The translations under genes were made by a program, and so were the position numbers. The notes beneath the pieces were generated by a model. That model saw only the letters and a program-made list of their open reading frames with translations. It did not search any database and was not told the origin of the DNA. A stretch of 64,000 nucleotides of DNA. It comes from Serendipita indica DSM 11827 (Eukaryota; Basidiomycota; Agaricomycetes; Sebacinales; Serendipitaceae). Location of the stretch: contig CAJVGD010000015.1 of the NCBI GenBank assembly GCA_910890315.1, forward strand, positions 310,001 through 374,000. The letters run 5' to 3'. This document shows positions 48,093 to 60,597 of this stretch, piece after piece; positions within the stretch are counted from its first letter, which is position 1; the number at the start of each line of letters is the position of its first letter.

Positions 48093-49247
48093 GACGCTAC
48101 GGTTCAATTTCTACTCTTGAACACGACTTGTCAATTGTGGCCTATCATCCCAAGAAAGAATCAAGCCAGCGTGTTTTAAGAATGTCATTTATGTTTTTCT
48201 AGTTTGCGAAATGCTGGAATGTTGGCCTGCAATGAGATACGGGGTCGGCCACCAGCGCGTAAACACGCCAAGCCCCGTTTATGATATTCTCTCCAAACTG
48301 ATAAGCTTTTGAGGCGCTGTTCGGAACCGACGCTATGCCAGTAATAAGCTTGGCGAAGAGCCATGAGATGACCATTGGTCCACCATTGTGGTCATTGAGG
48401 GCTGCTAAGGCGTTTCCTCGATTGAAAGGGCGTTTATTCTGTGTTCAGGATTACGCCTCGGAGTTCAGGCCTCTCGGGGATGGCTGCGAGGCCAGCCTTG
48501 GATCAAGCAGAGGTATCGCCAGAGTGGGGAGATTGAAACGATTTGACACGAGATGCCAGGAGTCGAGAGATGCGGGAATTTGATGGATTTTAAGAGACTG
48601 CACGACTCGTTTTGGTGGTCGAAGCTGAGCAGCGCGACTCCAACCTAAACTGTACCACCGTACCCTCTAAAATCCTCCACTCTGAGAATTAAACGACATG
48701 ATTCCTGCAAGATTGATGTGTTATTTGTGTGAAGTGGAGATGTTCATTTGGACGCCCAGTACCCAGGACGCCGCAGACGCCAAAATGGGTCTCGAATCCG
48801 AGTGCGTTTTTCTGACATATTCGAGTATCTACATGAGGCCCCCTCGATTCTGTACTGAAAGTGGCCATGGAAAGGAGTCTCATTGGCACGAAGGCCGCAA
48901 GTCTCTCGATGAGATGATGTCCCGAAGACCGCTGACCGTCAAAGGGTCATCCCGAGATAGATATAAATCTTTCGATTCGCTTCCAAGTTTCCAATATCAT
49001 CCCACTCATTTTATCACTGTGCAGGATATCTCCCTTATTCACTCGTCGGCCAGTGGGCCTATGCGGCCCCTGGATGTCCTCATACAGGAAGAATATACTA
49101 CTTGTATAGATCCTTTTCCAGAGTCCCATGTTGGTTCAGGCTTATTGGCATGGTGATGTCTCAAGCCCCTCGAATTGATAGCCAAGCATAGCTAAGTGAG
49201 CATGAGCGTATCAATGAAATAAATCCGCCATTTTTTTCACTCTTCCG

Positions 49248-49491
49248 CTATGTTGGAACTTCCGGCTCGCCAGCCAGGCTGTAGTAAGCAGCGAAGCGTC
49301 TCTCAATCTCCTCGACTTCTTCGTCAGAAGGCTCGTTTCCGCACCGACTTTGAATTCGATTAGATCTTTATATCAGCGAACCAATGAGCTCACCGTATCT
49401 GATAAGTACCTAACTCTTCGTCGTCTACGAGCGTGGCAGCGACGAATGCTGCACATCCGGCGATAATCCAGATTACAGAGAGAAGTTGCAT
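49248..49491 (-). CDS. Mini secreted protein: M43 signal peptide and propeptide start only (65 aa)
   Basis: Two exons, 49394-49491 and 49248-49347, joined by a phase-2 intron. The signal peptide is MQLLSVIWIIAGCAAFVAA; the mature part reads RCGNEPSDEEVEEIERRFAAYY and stops soon after at PEVPT. This matches the start of the propeptide in O, P and Q (CxN, then acidic EE..E, then R and F/L), and the intron has the same place and phase as their first intron (CG|T before the Cys codon). No protease domain follows before 47900. It is therefore either a trimmed M43 relative kept as a small secreted protein, or a truncated remnant. Confidence 0.62.
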
Positions 49492-50326
49492 ATTTGCGAG
49501 AAGGAAAGCGGTTGTGTGGGCATTCCAGGATTATATAATGATCAGAGTCCAGCTGGCAAATAGCGCATTGCAAGGGCTTCTGCATGAAATTATTTACCAA
49601 AGGCCACGTCATCTGCCAGCGAGAGACCTCGTGTCATCGAGGACGTCGGTTAGGCTACATGTGGCTGGTACCAAACTTGGTCTCGACCGCTATCCTCTTA
49701 GGTGACGTGCGGCGATGGAGAAATTCTATCTGCGGAGCCACCATTGTCGTGGATAATGAAGCATTTCTGAGATTGACATCATTCTCTTATGAATAACGAC
49801 GCGGACGACAGGATGACCCAGCCACGCACATAGCATCCTCTTGTCGTGTGTGTGAATGGGCTCCAGGGGAACTCAAATGCTCCACACGACGTTTCTTCTT
49901 CACTTCGTGTGATGCTTTGTGTCTTGTCACACGACAAAAGCGTGAGATGCTGCGTTCAGAGTACCCGCCTCGCATCAATATTCTCTTTTATGGCGCTGTC
50001 TGAACCCTCGCATACATGGACTCGTGTTCACGGATCAAAATGCAATCCTTATGGCAGTGAGTCTGACCATCTGTCAACTGTTACCCTCATTTTCATCCAG
50101 TGCGCCATGCAGACGGCTATTCGGTTCCGTGACCTACGAAGGTTCCCGACCAGGGGCCTTAAGAAGCCGCGTTAAACAATGACCAGGATCTCAGACACCT
50201 TTCCTTCGTCTCTTCTTTCCTCTTTGAAACTTTAAACGGCCTGGTGCCACCTGTGGGTTGCATCTACCTCTTCCATCCACGATCCTGATCAATTTCTAGT
50301 CTTTATTCAGCACCACTCTCATCCAA
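49492..50326. other. Intergenic, about 0.8 kb, divergent promoters
   Basis: No gene seen. A TATATAAT element on the minus strand near 49532-49540 could serve the mini secreted gene. A pyrimidine-rich stretch at about 50195-50235 precedes the next plus-strand gene. Confidence 0.5.
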
Positions 50327-50752
50327 ATGCGTGCCTACGTTTTTGTAACGCTCTCGGCTCTTCTCGCGACTCTATGTATTCAAGACGTCGTCGCTGCCCC
50401 GCTGCCGATGCCCACCGGTTCAGGACACGGCCAAGGAGGCAACATTTTCAGCGGCACCGTCGAGACAGCATGGAAAGCAGCGAGTCTCCACAAATCCGGT
50501 GAACAAGCGAAAGCCAACATAGAACACGGTGCGCGCGTTCGGGGTCAGATTCTCGCAAACCAGGCCGCACGACAAGCTCAGCATGAGCGAGAAAAGGCCG
50601 CAAAGGTGAAGGCGGATGCAGATGCGGCGAAAAGAATGCACGAACTTTTGCAGGAATCGAGAAATGCGTTCAAGGACAAGGGTTCGCCGCTTCTCAAAAA
50701 GCATGATCGGAGAAGCTACGTTCCAGGACACTCCTTCGAAGAGCTCGATTGA
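50327..50752 (+). CDS. Small secreted helical protein (141 aa)
   Basis: Signal peptide MRAYVFVTLSALLATLCIQDVVAAP, then a Gly-rich linker (TGSGHGQGG) and a strongly helical, charged, Ala/Lys/Gln-rich segment (ANQAARQAQHEREKAAKVKADADAAKRMHELLQE), ending HSFEELD. No cysteines. Single exon. Family not recognised. It shares the leader style of the 28506 peptide. A secreted effector or cell-wall role is a guess. Confidence 0.65.
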   Translation: MRAYVFVTLSALLATLCIQDVVAAPLPMPTGSGHGQGGNIFSGTVETAWKAASLHKSGEQAKANIEHGARVRGQILANQAARQAQHEREKAAKVKADADAAKRMHELLQESRNAFKDKGSPLLKKHDRRSYVPGHSFEELD

Positions 50753-50921
50753 GATCTTTCCGTTCAACTAGTGTCATGAATACACACTCACGCATTTGGC
50801 GAGCCTACAAGTAAAAATTCCCCTTGGGATGAGTCTTATTAAAAGGTCGAGAGCAGCAGTCTTTCTTGATTAGACTAGAAAAGTACCATACAGCCTCGAC
50901 AGCTTTAAAGGACACTGGCTT

Positions 50922-53555
50922 CTAGGATCCCCTTTTGGTATCGAGATGCCAGATCCCATTCTTGACTTCCTTCTCAATCTTCCCGACCAACCCAACGACA
51001 TTAGAGCCCATCTCCTGAATGGCATCTCCAAACTTGGCCTTGAAAAGGTGAATGCCCCCTCCCAAAGCTTTATGGGAGACTGGATACGATCAGCACGGTA
51101 TTCGCAAAGAAAAACCCGACTCACTCCATACTGCAGCTCTGGCCCATTGCTTGGCACGATCAAGTTTGTCAAGGACACAAAAAGTGTTAGCGATCACCAA
51201 GCACTTTAGTGCTGCCTCCGTGTCGTTATACGGAATCCTATTGCTCGCAATTGGAATTTCATGCTTCACGGCATCGTCATTGATGCCTTTGTCGAGAACG
51301 TCAATCCCCATATATTCGATAGAGGCCATCTCCTCTTTAATCGCCTCATATGCCGCCCTTGAGTTCTGCTTGCGCATTCCTTGTACTTGAAGAAGCTCGG
51401 AGAGGCGATGGTGCGCGGCACTGCGCAGAGGCTGAACGCGCGGACCCGTCGAAGGATATGTCGCGTCCATCTTTGATACCATAGCCCTAACGGTAGGCAA
51501 AGATGTCGATGTGCGATCTTCCAGTAGCTTCTGCCGTTTCTTCGATGTGCCAACCCCAGCCTCCCGATCCTCGACGCACAGAGAGCAGTCACACGTCGGG
51601 AACCACTTCTTCAACGTATTTGCTCGTTCGTGATATGGTTCATTGGCGTAGATGTACGAGATTGTGATTTCATCTCCGGCTCGAATCTGGGTGAGGGCTC
51701 GAATGACTATGGCGTCACCAAAAAAGTGGCGAGTGGCGTTTGCATCACAAGAGTGATTGAAATAGGAAGGTAGAAGATAAATCACTGTTGATTTCCCGTC
51801 ATTGAGAGGAGACGGCTTCTCCTGTTTGGACTCGGTCTTGTTGGCTGCGTTCTCCGGGGAGCAACCAAACCAGTTGAGCGAACACACAGCCTCAACTCGA
51901 TTGGTATCGATAAATACGGGTGGACTCAAGGGGTCATTTTCGTCAAAGTAGTCGTTGATGTCAGGATTCGAGGGCTGGTGTCGCTCTCCACCGTAAAGCT
52001 GGCAGAAATCGTTATTAATTTGCTTGGAATCCATGAGCTTCATCATCAAGTTCTGAATAAGGGTATAGTGGCCACCTGACTGAATCTCGTTGGCATGAAA
52101 GTTGAGTGCTATCAGAATGCCTTCCTGATTGTTCGGGGGTCCATTGGCAATGGCCTTTGAAACAAGCTGGTAGGTCATCAGAGCGTGAATATAATGTAGG
52201 AAAGGTGCCAATAAATACCAAAAGTTCTCCGACCTCGATGTCTCTGGTAGCGAGGATTCCACGTCCACCACCTCTATTTGGTACTGGTGCAACTTTGACT
52301 GGTCCGACAAAGTCGGAGATGTCAAAGGATAATACAGACTTGGCTCTAAGTGTCTGATCGTAAAGCTCCTCCCAACGATAGACGCCCGTCTGCTGCTCCT
52401 GAAGCCTGTCGACGCATTTTTGTATCCCTGTCTTTGCGTCGACGAGGTTCTCATCTACTCCAAGACATCCTTCATAGTATTGCTTTGCCGCATCGTAGCG
52501 GCCGCTGGCATATTCTGCCTGAGCAGAACGGTACAATCCCTTGAGTTTGTCCGCAGTTGAGAGATTATCAGAGGAAAGAACGGAGTTGAGATCTCTGAGA
52601 CTTGCACTGTAGTGACCTAAGCGAATACGCGCCAGGGAACGATTCAACCGCAATGCGGTCGAGGTGGGGTCCAGTTGCAGCCCTCGTGAGTAAGCAACAA
52701 CAGCCGCCCAGTACTCTTGTCTCTTGAAGTGACTATCTCCGAGAGTCTTCCATCCAGACGAGGTCCGCGTATGAAGTGGATGCTTGCGACTTCCGCTCGA
52801 CCACTTGATACCTTTGAGGAGAGGATCGTCGGGATGAAGGACGACAAGGTCAGAAGGTGAATCGATTCGGACGTAGATTTGAGACCCAGCTAGTGCCATT
52901 TTCACCATAGGCTCACGGATGGCCAAGACCGTGTACAACGGAAATAGCGTATCCAGCTCGCCCACTAGCCTCGAAAGTGCCAGGAAAGTTGTATAATGAA
53001 ACGAGATGGGGCCATGCATTGGCGTCCTCGACTCCAAACGTTACACAGACAACTCGACCTGCGTTCCGCGTTAGTACCTGTTGCTACAGGTTATCAGACG
53101 TACTTGGACGCGCGATTACACGGCACAATAGATATCGTCCCTAGAAGACCCTCAGTGAAAGGTGGCGAGGTGTATGTATGATAGACTATACGTATACCGA
53201 GTTCGAACGTGCATTTCCTTGAGAACGACTAGTAATAAGCCGGGGTTGAATGCCTTTTGATATTGATAAACTCACTGGGCTTCAAATTCTTCAAAGGTTG
53301 GGATGAGGAAAAGCTCTCCTGGCCCATGAAAGTTGTCCGGATTTCATGATTTTGTCCAGTCTTTTGTTCGGCATCCCACTTGTCCCTTCTTCTCTCAAGT
53401 TCTGAAACCAGTGCATCCGGTGAAACATAAGGCAGCGGAAATGGTGGCGCCGTCTTCTCTACCTCGGCCCTTGCTTTCGCAGAGTCGAGCATTTTGAGTA
53501 GTTGGTCATCGATTGAAGTATCGTGAAATTTCGTATTTTTCGCCATCTGAGCCAT
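50922..53555 (-). CDS. TPR-SET protein, copy W (one frame change)
   Basis: Tandem paralogue of the next gene. Order: polar N-terminus (from MAQMAKNTK at 53555), a GRYLLCRVIARPSRVVCVTFGVED exon pair, two to three TPR-like helices (RQEYWAAVVAYSRGLQLDP, LKGLYRSAQAEYASGRYDAA), then a split SET domain: GGGRGILATRDIEVGELL, VEAVCSLNWFG, the active-site FNHSCDANATRHF and AGDEITISYIY, with post-SET-like CDCSLC. Last exon 50922-51079. SET proteins methylate lysine; the layout is SMYD-like but without a MYND finger. The frame changes by one base near 52960, between NFPGTF and ELDTLF, unlike the paralogue. N-terminal splice sites are uncertain. Confidence 0.76.
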
Positions 53556-53686
53556 ATTGTCTTTCGGGGATGAGTTGGTAGAGTCCAACCCTTTTTGTGG
53601 AGGGTCTTGTCAAATTTCAGCCAACGTGGTACATTAAACAGCACGACCTGAGCAGTTTATTACTAAACCTAAAATCAACAGAACTA

Positions 53687-56278
53687 CTACGCTCGTTCCG
53701 ACTCGATTTTGCTCAGAAACTCTGCGAGCACAGGTCCCAGAACGCGGATAATATCTGAATGAGTGCGTTTAAACATGGGGATCCCACCTCCAATTGTTTT
53801 CTCAGACACTGTAACCAGTTAGCTAAATAACCACCGCGACGAGAGCTCACTCACTCCAAATGGCCGCTCGGAACCAGCTCATTGCACGGTTTGGACATCC
53901 CAGAAGAACGAACATTCCAAATATCATCAGACATTGCATATCGGGTTCGCCGAACGTGTTTGGTATTCGTCGTGTAGAGATGGGTAGCGTTGGTAGATGA
54001 GAGTGATCAGAGACTTCTGTGATACCCTTTTCAGTAACCTCTACTCCGAGCCACTCAAGCGACTGAATCTCCTTTTCAATGGCTTCAGTAGCCGCGGCCT
54101 TGCTCACAAATTCGTGCGCCATCTGCTGTAACCGATGGGAGAATGCATGGTACGCAGTCGAAAGCTCCGGTCTCACTCTCTCCTGAGATGAATAGGTGGA
54201 TACCATCTTTTGGAGAGCATCTCGTGCCTGGGGGAGAGGTGTAGCGGCGTTTCGCACGGCTTTGCTGAGCGATTCTCTAGCCGAACGGCGGTTGGAGCCA
54301 GCCAACCGGTCATCGATGCAAAGTTGGCAATCACATTGGTCAAACCAGGGTTTCAGATTTTTCTCCCGGCTAGCGTAGGATGCGTGACTGCAATAAGAAA
54401 TGGTGATCTCCTCGTCCTGTTTGATTGACTGTGTGGCTCGTATCACCATGAGATCGCTGAAAAACTGGTGGCCTGCATTCGGAATACACGAGTGATTGAA
54501 GTATGAGGCGAGGAGATATAAACCAGTCCCCTTCTCCGTCATGGGAGAGTCGCCGCCGTCGTCGTCGTCGTCTGGCCCGAACTTTCTTTTCAGAGCCGCA
54601 GTACCTGTGCGAAAGCCAAACCAATTGGTGGAGCATATAGATTCAATATGCCCAAAGTCCACGAGGAAAGGGGGAGAGTATGGTCCTCGACGTCAAAGTG
54701 ATCGTTGGTGACTTGCTCGCTCTTGACGCCGTTGTTGCGCGAGTAAAGCTGGAAAAACCCGCGGGTGAGGCTTTCTTCCGCCACCAACATTGGCACGAGC
54801 TTTTGAATGAGATCATATCTCGACTGAGTTTCCATTGCATTGGTGAGAAAGTTGAATGACCAGAAAGAGGATGCCGCCGTTGGCTGATCCACCGCTGCAG
54901 CTATGGGCTTGAGGACCATCTATGAAGAGCTTGTCAGCGTTTGTATCATGTGAATGAGTAAGGATCTACCAGGAGCTCGCCAGCATCGATATCCTGTGTC
55001 GCAAATACACCTCGTCCTCCACCTCGAGATGACCTTGGTGCAACTTTAATCGGACCCACATAATCAGCCACCTCACATGCACCAAGCGAGGCAGAGCGAG
55101 ACACCGCGTCAAACATGGACGCCCAATCAAAGTCACCCAGCGATTGCTCGCAAAGTCGTTGCGTGCATTTGGAGACTCCCGCCACGGCTTCTTCGAGCGA
55201 TGGGTTGAGCGATAGACAGCGTTCATACAGCGCCTTTGCTTCTGCAAAACGCTCCAGTCCATAATGGGCCTGAGCAGAACGATAGAGTGCTTTGACCTCC
55301 TCGCCATCACCCAAACAGCTCGAAGACAGAATCGTTTGAAGATCCCTGAGACTCGCTTCATAATGCTTCAACCGGAGTCTCGCCAAGGACCTATTGAGGC
55401 GTATGGTGACGTTTTCGCGATTGAGGTGCAAGGCGTTCGAGTAGGCGACGACCGCCGCAAAGTACTGCTGACTGCGAAAGTGTTTATCTCCAATCTCCTT
55501 CCACCCCACAGTTGCGTGATTCAAGAGAGGGTGTTGACGGACGCCAGTCGCCCAGCGGACACCACTCAGCAGGGGGTCGCCGGGCTTGAGGAGGACGATA
55601 TCGGATGGGGAATCGATGCGGATGTGTGAGTGTGATGCCCCCAATGCCATCTTGGACATGGGTTCGCGGATGGCGATGATGCTATTCTCGGGAAACATGG
55701 TGTCGAGTTCGTCTCCGAAAGCAGCGTGGGTACCTGGAAAGTTGTAAATGGAGACAACTTGAGCCCATCCGTCTGGATCTTCAACCCCCAAAGTCACACA
55801 TACAAGTCGACCTCGGTGCACGGTTTAGCAGTTGTAATAGCGGCAGCGTGTAATCGACTCACTTGCGGGGCCCACGGTTCGGCATAACAACAAGCGCCCC
55901 TAATCGACATTAGCCAAATTCCGATTTCACTAAGGACTCACGGTATATCTTACTCTGATCTGCATTTCTCTCAAGAGAACTGAGCAGCGTCAGAGAAATC
56001 TTTAGGGATTCTTCCAACGTACTTGGTTTGAGGTTTTGAAGCGGCGTGCTAGAGTAGAAGCCCTCATGGCCAATGTAGGTGAGCCGCATATTCTTTTTAT
56101 GAGATTTACTCGTCAATTCATCCATCAACTCTTTCCGTTGAAACTCCAGCTGCATTCGTAACAAGAAAGGCGGAGTGTATGGCATAGGCACAGGCGGCAT
56201 TTGCTTTTCAGCTGCCGCCTTGTCCTTTGCAGCCTTGACGACCGCAATCATATCGTCAACAGTGTTGAAACGCTGCAT
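53687..56278 (-). CDS. TPR-SET protein, copy X (intact)
   Basis: Same plan as W with no frame break seen. Start chosen at the first ATG of the open frame (MQRFNTVDDMIAVVK); an earlier exon is possible. It contains GRLLLCRTVGPASRLVCVTLGVED (across a small exon and a phase-1 intron), TPR helices (QQYFAAVVAYSNALHLNRE, VKALYRSAQAHYGLERFAEA), SET pieces GGGRGVFATQDIDAGELL, IESICSTNWFGF, FNHSCIPNAGHQF and QDEEITISYCSHA, and a CDCQLC cysteine motif. Last exon MSEKTIGGGIPMFKRTH ... SERA ending at 53687. Likely a lysine methyltransferase acting on histone or non-histone protein; the substrate is not visible. Confidence 0.8.
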
Positions 56279-56484
56279 ATGCGCCGGAGTGATGGACGTT
56301 GGGATGGTGGCCCGTAACCTTTGAGCGCGCGGAGCCTGGCGGTTTACGCCCACCTCATGGCATCCTTAGGTGGGCTATCCCCTTGGAATACATTTTATTA
56401 GCACGAGATGATCGATACATACACTACGCAAACGCATGAGACCCCACTTCACAAGCCGAAAGAGAGAAGAACTGACGGACACAG

Positions 56485-59400
56485 CTACTTGTTTCCGTCG
56501 TTGGAAAGCGGAGGCAACGTAAAAGGTAAAGGCGCAGAAGGCGGCTGGTCTATATCCATCGATTCACCCTTTTCACCCTTGGGCGTCACTCCAACGAGGG
56601 GTGCCAACGGCTGCGGACTCATGATATTCGAGCCCTTTTCTCTCCTAGGAGGCTGGAGTATCGCGTGTATCGACGACGACGAAGGTGGTCGAGGCGCAGG
56701 CGAGATCGAAGGTCGCGGCGGAGCAGTCGGAGGTCTTGGAAGAACAGGAGACGTAGACACCATTCGTGGGAGGATCGTTGACGCCGACGTTGACGTCGCC
56801 GTAGATGCAGAAGGAAGTGGTGGCGTAATCTTTGACCCGCCCAACGTCGAACTCGCCGCCGTGACCGCTGGAGACGATGTTGCGGAATAGGGACGCGGCG
56901 CGACAGTTGAAGTCGTCGAACGTGGTCCAGCACTCCATGGGTTGAAGCCAGGCGGGTTCAGTGAGCTCGTCGGCGAATGGCTTGCTGCTTCGGCATGTGA
57001 GCCAGGTACATCGACTCCTTCGTTGGCAGGAGATTGCCGGGTTCCCGTCACTGGATGCGCATAGCGTCCCATCGTGGACGGAGCTGCTGGAAGGGTAGGC
57101 GGCGGCGAACTGCGACGAGGATGATTGGGTGGAGAATATCCTGGACCCGATCCATATGCATAACGTGACGCATGAGAATCACGCGTGGTTGTAGGATACT
57201 GTCCAGCCGCCGCCGATCCGGAGAGACTTGAGATTGACATCATCCCTCCGGGCTGCGACTGCGAATAGAGCTTGTCCTTTTCTCTATCCCTCGCTCGCTC
57301 TCTATCCCGCATCCTCTCCGTCTCCTCCCTGTCACTCCACGAGTCGCGTCTGCGCGCCGAGGCCGAGGTTGTCTGTCCAGACGGATACCCAGACTGCGAA
57401 AGCGAAGGATGAAGTCCAGCTGACGGCTGCGCATCCTCCTCATAACCACTTCGTTTCCAATTCGCATCTTCTTGTCGATTGCGCTTCGAAGATGTCGTCG
57501 TACTCCCTCGACTCTTCGACTCGCCCCTATACGCACCGCCAGTGGAGATTCCTTCGCGGTACTGCGCAGGAGGCGTCTGAGGAGGTGGCGCCATGGTGCT
57601 ATGACCGTGATTGTGGATCACATGCGCGTGACTCGAACCGGACGCGGGTGCTCCCCCAGGTGCAGAGGATCCATGCGTGTGCGAATGCGAATGATGGTGG
57701 ACTTGCATTGTATGTGTATGTGAGTGACTATGCCCCTCCGCCCTCTGTCGACTCGAATGCGTATGTCCAACACTCTGAGAATGCGCATGACCGTGCGACG
57801 ACTGGTGGTGATAATGTGATATAGAATGCGAATGGACACGACCCGTGGGTGGCATATGCCCCGCCGCAACAGCAACAGCGGCACCAGCACTGGTTTGCGG
57901 AACATAAGACGAGTTGGGAGCTACAACACCCATCCCAACGGCATTGGCAGCGCTCGAGTATGTCTTTTCCCTTGAAAGACTTGAGTCACGCTCGCGACGG
58001 ACTGGCTCTATCGAGAGACTTGGATGTTGCGAATGATGAGAAGTAGTTCCTCCCACGGTACTAGACGCTGGTGCCGGGTGATGGTGATGGTGATGATGGT
58101 GGTGATGCTTGTTCCCAGCACTAGAGGATGGAAGCGTACTCGGGGCTGGAGGGAGAACAGGCATCCCCGCCGAGATACCACTCGACAGGTTCTCTGGAGG
58201 TCGCTGCATATTCTGGAGCCCTAGCCCAGGTGACGGATATGAATTCGAGTCTGCCGGTTGGCGATGCTGTGGGCCTGTAGGCGTATTGTAGGCAGACGAG
58301 GGGAGTTGTCCAAAGTTGTGCGTATGATGCTTCCTCGATTCACGCTCGCGTCCGCTTCCGTTCATGCCAGGAGGCCTTTGCGTTCCGTGTCCAGGATAAC
58401 CTTGATATCCTCCACTATGATCAACATACTGAGGCTCTCGGCTCGGATCGGTATCATAGCCAGCAGCGGACGATGGGTTTAATGAGTACCGTGGATACTC
58501 ATTACCACCTGCGGCTACTCCAGGAGCATTGGAAGCGTTAGAGAGTGGAGCTCCCGACGATGCGCCAGGGGGGAGACCTTGGAGGCCAGCGTCGGGCTCG
58601 GTGAATCCACGTTTATAAGAGCGTAGTAGGTCAAGATCGTCTTGGATATCAAATTCGCCAAGTTGAGATAGTGAAGGCATAGCCTGTTGGGCACTCTTCC
58701 CATTGGAGCCAGCGGCGACGCCATTGGTTGTCGCAGACTTGGATCCCTTTGTCGCGTCGATACCATTCGAAGTTGTGGCGACCAAGTTGGGGAGGCGGGC
58801 ATACGGATGCTTGAGCGCGACGCTCACAATCGTCTTCATGCTTGGGCGAACAGGCTCGCGTGACGAGGGTCGTGGTGGCTCAGAGGGAAACGAGTTGAGG
58901 GTACTTCGGAAAGGATCCAAGAGTGCTCTTCGCTCCCGTTCGACTCTGCGACGCTTGCGAGATGTTTCGGTGATCAATTCCGCTTGGACTTCGTCTTTCG
59001 TGACCTATAATGGCGTGAGATTTAAGAAAAGGAGACCAAATAACGACTTGCCATCCACCAGCTCCATATTCCATCCTCATCGCATTTCCGCACGGCGACT
59101 GCCAACTCCATGTCCTTTTTTCGCCTCTTTTCCGCAAGGACTATGCGTTTATCCCGCCGTTTTTCGAGTTCGGAAATGGTATGTAGCATCTCCGGATGGG
59201 TTCCTGTATCAAGGCATGAGATATGTGGTGATTACACGGTCCTGGCATACCATTTTGGATCATCTGCTCCTCCTTTCCGAGCTCGTCCATTTTGTCTTGA
59301 TAGATGCGCTGGCGAAGGAGAGCAAACTTGAGCTCTAGGATGGCGAGAGCGTCGAGGGCCGGTTGTCTGTCAGCAGATTGGAGGTCCTCGCCATCTCCTT

Positions 59401-60461
59401 CCTCTTCTGCGTTTTCGTCGTCGTCGTCCTGATGTTCGTCTTCTTGACCATCTGGGAGGAGCGCAGACGGGAGGACGGCAGATGGAGGGGGTTCGACTTT
59501 GACGAGGGGAATGGTCATTTTTTCAATCGCCTTTTCGTCTTCCTCGTCTTCGTCTGATTTTTCTCCCTCAGATTTTTCTTGATCCTCTGCCTCTTCCTCA
59601 CTGTTAGCCTTTGTGGCATTTTCCATTGGGTCGTCTGTCTATATGAGCTAGCGTCTTGAAGAAATGTTAGACAGACCTTCTAAAGCGGCATGCTCGTCTT
59701 CGTCTTCTGCCGGTACCTCGTCCTGCGCGTCGGCGTGTTGGTCGGCATCCTGAGATGCACGCGACGTCTTTCCCGTCTGAACGACTTGGTCGTCTGGATT
59801 GCTCGCCTGCTCGGCCTCGTCGTCGTCTGTATTCTCATCTTCGTCTGTCGAAGCCTTTGCTTTCTTGTAATTCTTCTTTTTGGCCCATTCCCACATGGGC
59901 GCAGGAATGACGCCTCTTCCGAGTCCTGATCTGCCTACACCGCGTCCTCGCATCGATGCTGCGCTCGTCTGTCTCGTTGCGCGGCCACCAGGACGGACTG
60001 GTCTAGTGTTGCTGGCAAATCCACCATGCTCGTCGTCTTCTCTCTTCCTCTTCCTCCTCTTCCTCCTCCTTTTCTTCTTCTGACGGCACGGGACTGAGCT
60101 CTGACCCGTCTTCGTCGTCGGCTGGACTGTTTGAATGGAGCTTGTTGCTACTGCTGCTCCCACTCGCCGCGTTTGCTTTCTTCTTCGACGTCTTTTTAGA
60201 GTGAGAATTAGATGAATTAGCAAGCGAATGCGTGCGGGAATGCGTCGTCGTCTGCGCAGCAGCGGCAGAGGCAGCAGATGTGGACTTGCGATGCGTCAGC
60301 GCTGCTGGGCGTGAGTTGCTCGCTGAACTCGATGGTTTTCCTCGTCCTGCGCCTGTTGTGCCTGCTGTCCCGCGCCGTGCATTCGTTGGCTTGGAGGGCG
60401 AGGGCACCGGCGACGGCGACGGCGTTGGATCAGACAAATCGTCGCTGAATTCTTCAGACAT
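56485..60461 (-). CDS. Sds3-family protein (Rpd3L histone deacetylase complex subunit), His-rich tail
   Basis: Exons about 59677-60461, 59251-59634, 59052-59203 and 56485-59004. The Sds3/BRMS1-type coiled coil is ALAILELKFALLRQRIYQDKM, then HPEMLHTISELEKRRDKRI and DMELAVAVRKCDEDGIWSWW, followed by RKRRRVERERRALLDPF. Sds3 scaffolds the Rpd3L deacetylase in the nucleus. The intron at 59005-59051 uses a GC donor (GCAAGT). The C-terminal 750 residues are disordered, with a run of ten His near 58090 and a His/Ser region (residues near 57650-57840). In exon 1 the acidic frame (SPVPSEEEKEEEE) and the downstream frame (DDEHGGFASN) differ by one base in a purine tract at 60010-60100; indel or assembly error. 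Confidence 0.83.
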
Positions 60462-60597
60462 TCCGTCAAGCTGCGTCGTGGATTTGTGACTTGGCCAGCA
60501 ATCAACAGACGACAGTCAATGGTAGGGTCTAAGGTGCAAGCCACTCGTGACCGCCAATAAACTATGATACATACGCAAATACACCATAATGATAGAT

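Larger units (their letters stand above)
47898..49247. other. Intergenic, 1.3 kb: duplicated upstream region of Q, then unassigned
   Basis: 48070-48500 is the counterpart of the regions upstream of O and P. A plus-strand frame of 152 codons at 48698-49156 is open but has no signal peptide, family motif or intron signal; I do not call it. Confidence 0.5.

Noticed and set aside
48698-49156. Plus-strand open frame of 152 codons
   Set aside because: No signal peptide, domain or splice context; codon pattern does not look selected.
57228-57824. Plus-strand frame opposite the Sds3 gene
   Set aside because: Mirror of the His-rich low-complexity coding region; no independent support.
60010-60100. 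Programmed frameshifting in the purine tract of the Sds3 gene
   Set aside because: No slippery site with a downstream structure; a one-base indel or sequencing error in a repetitive tract is simpler. A 25-nt intron (GTAGCA...AACAG) would also restore frame but is too short.
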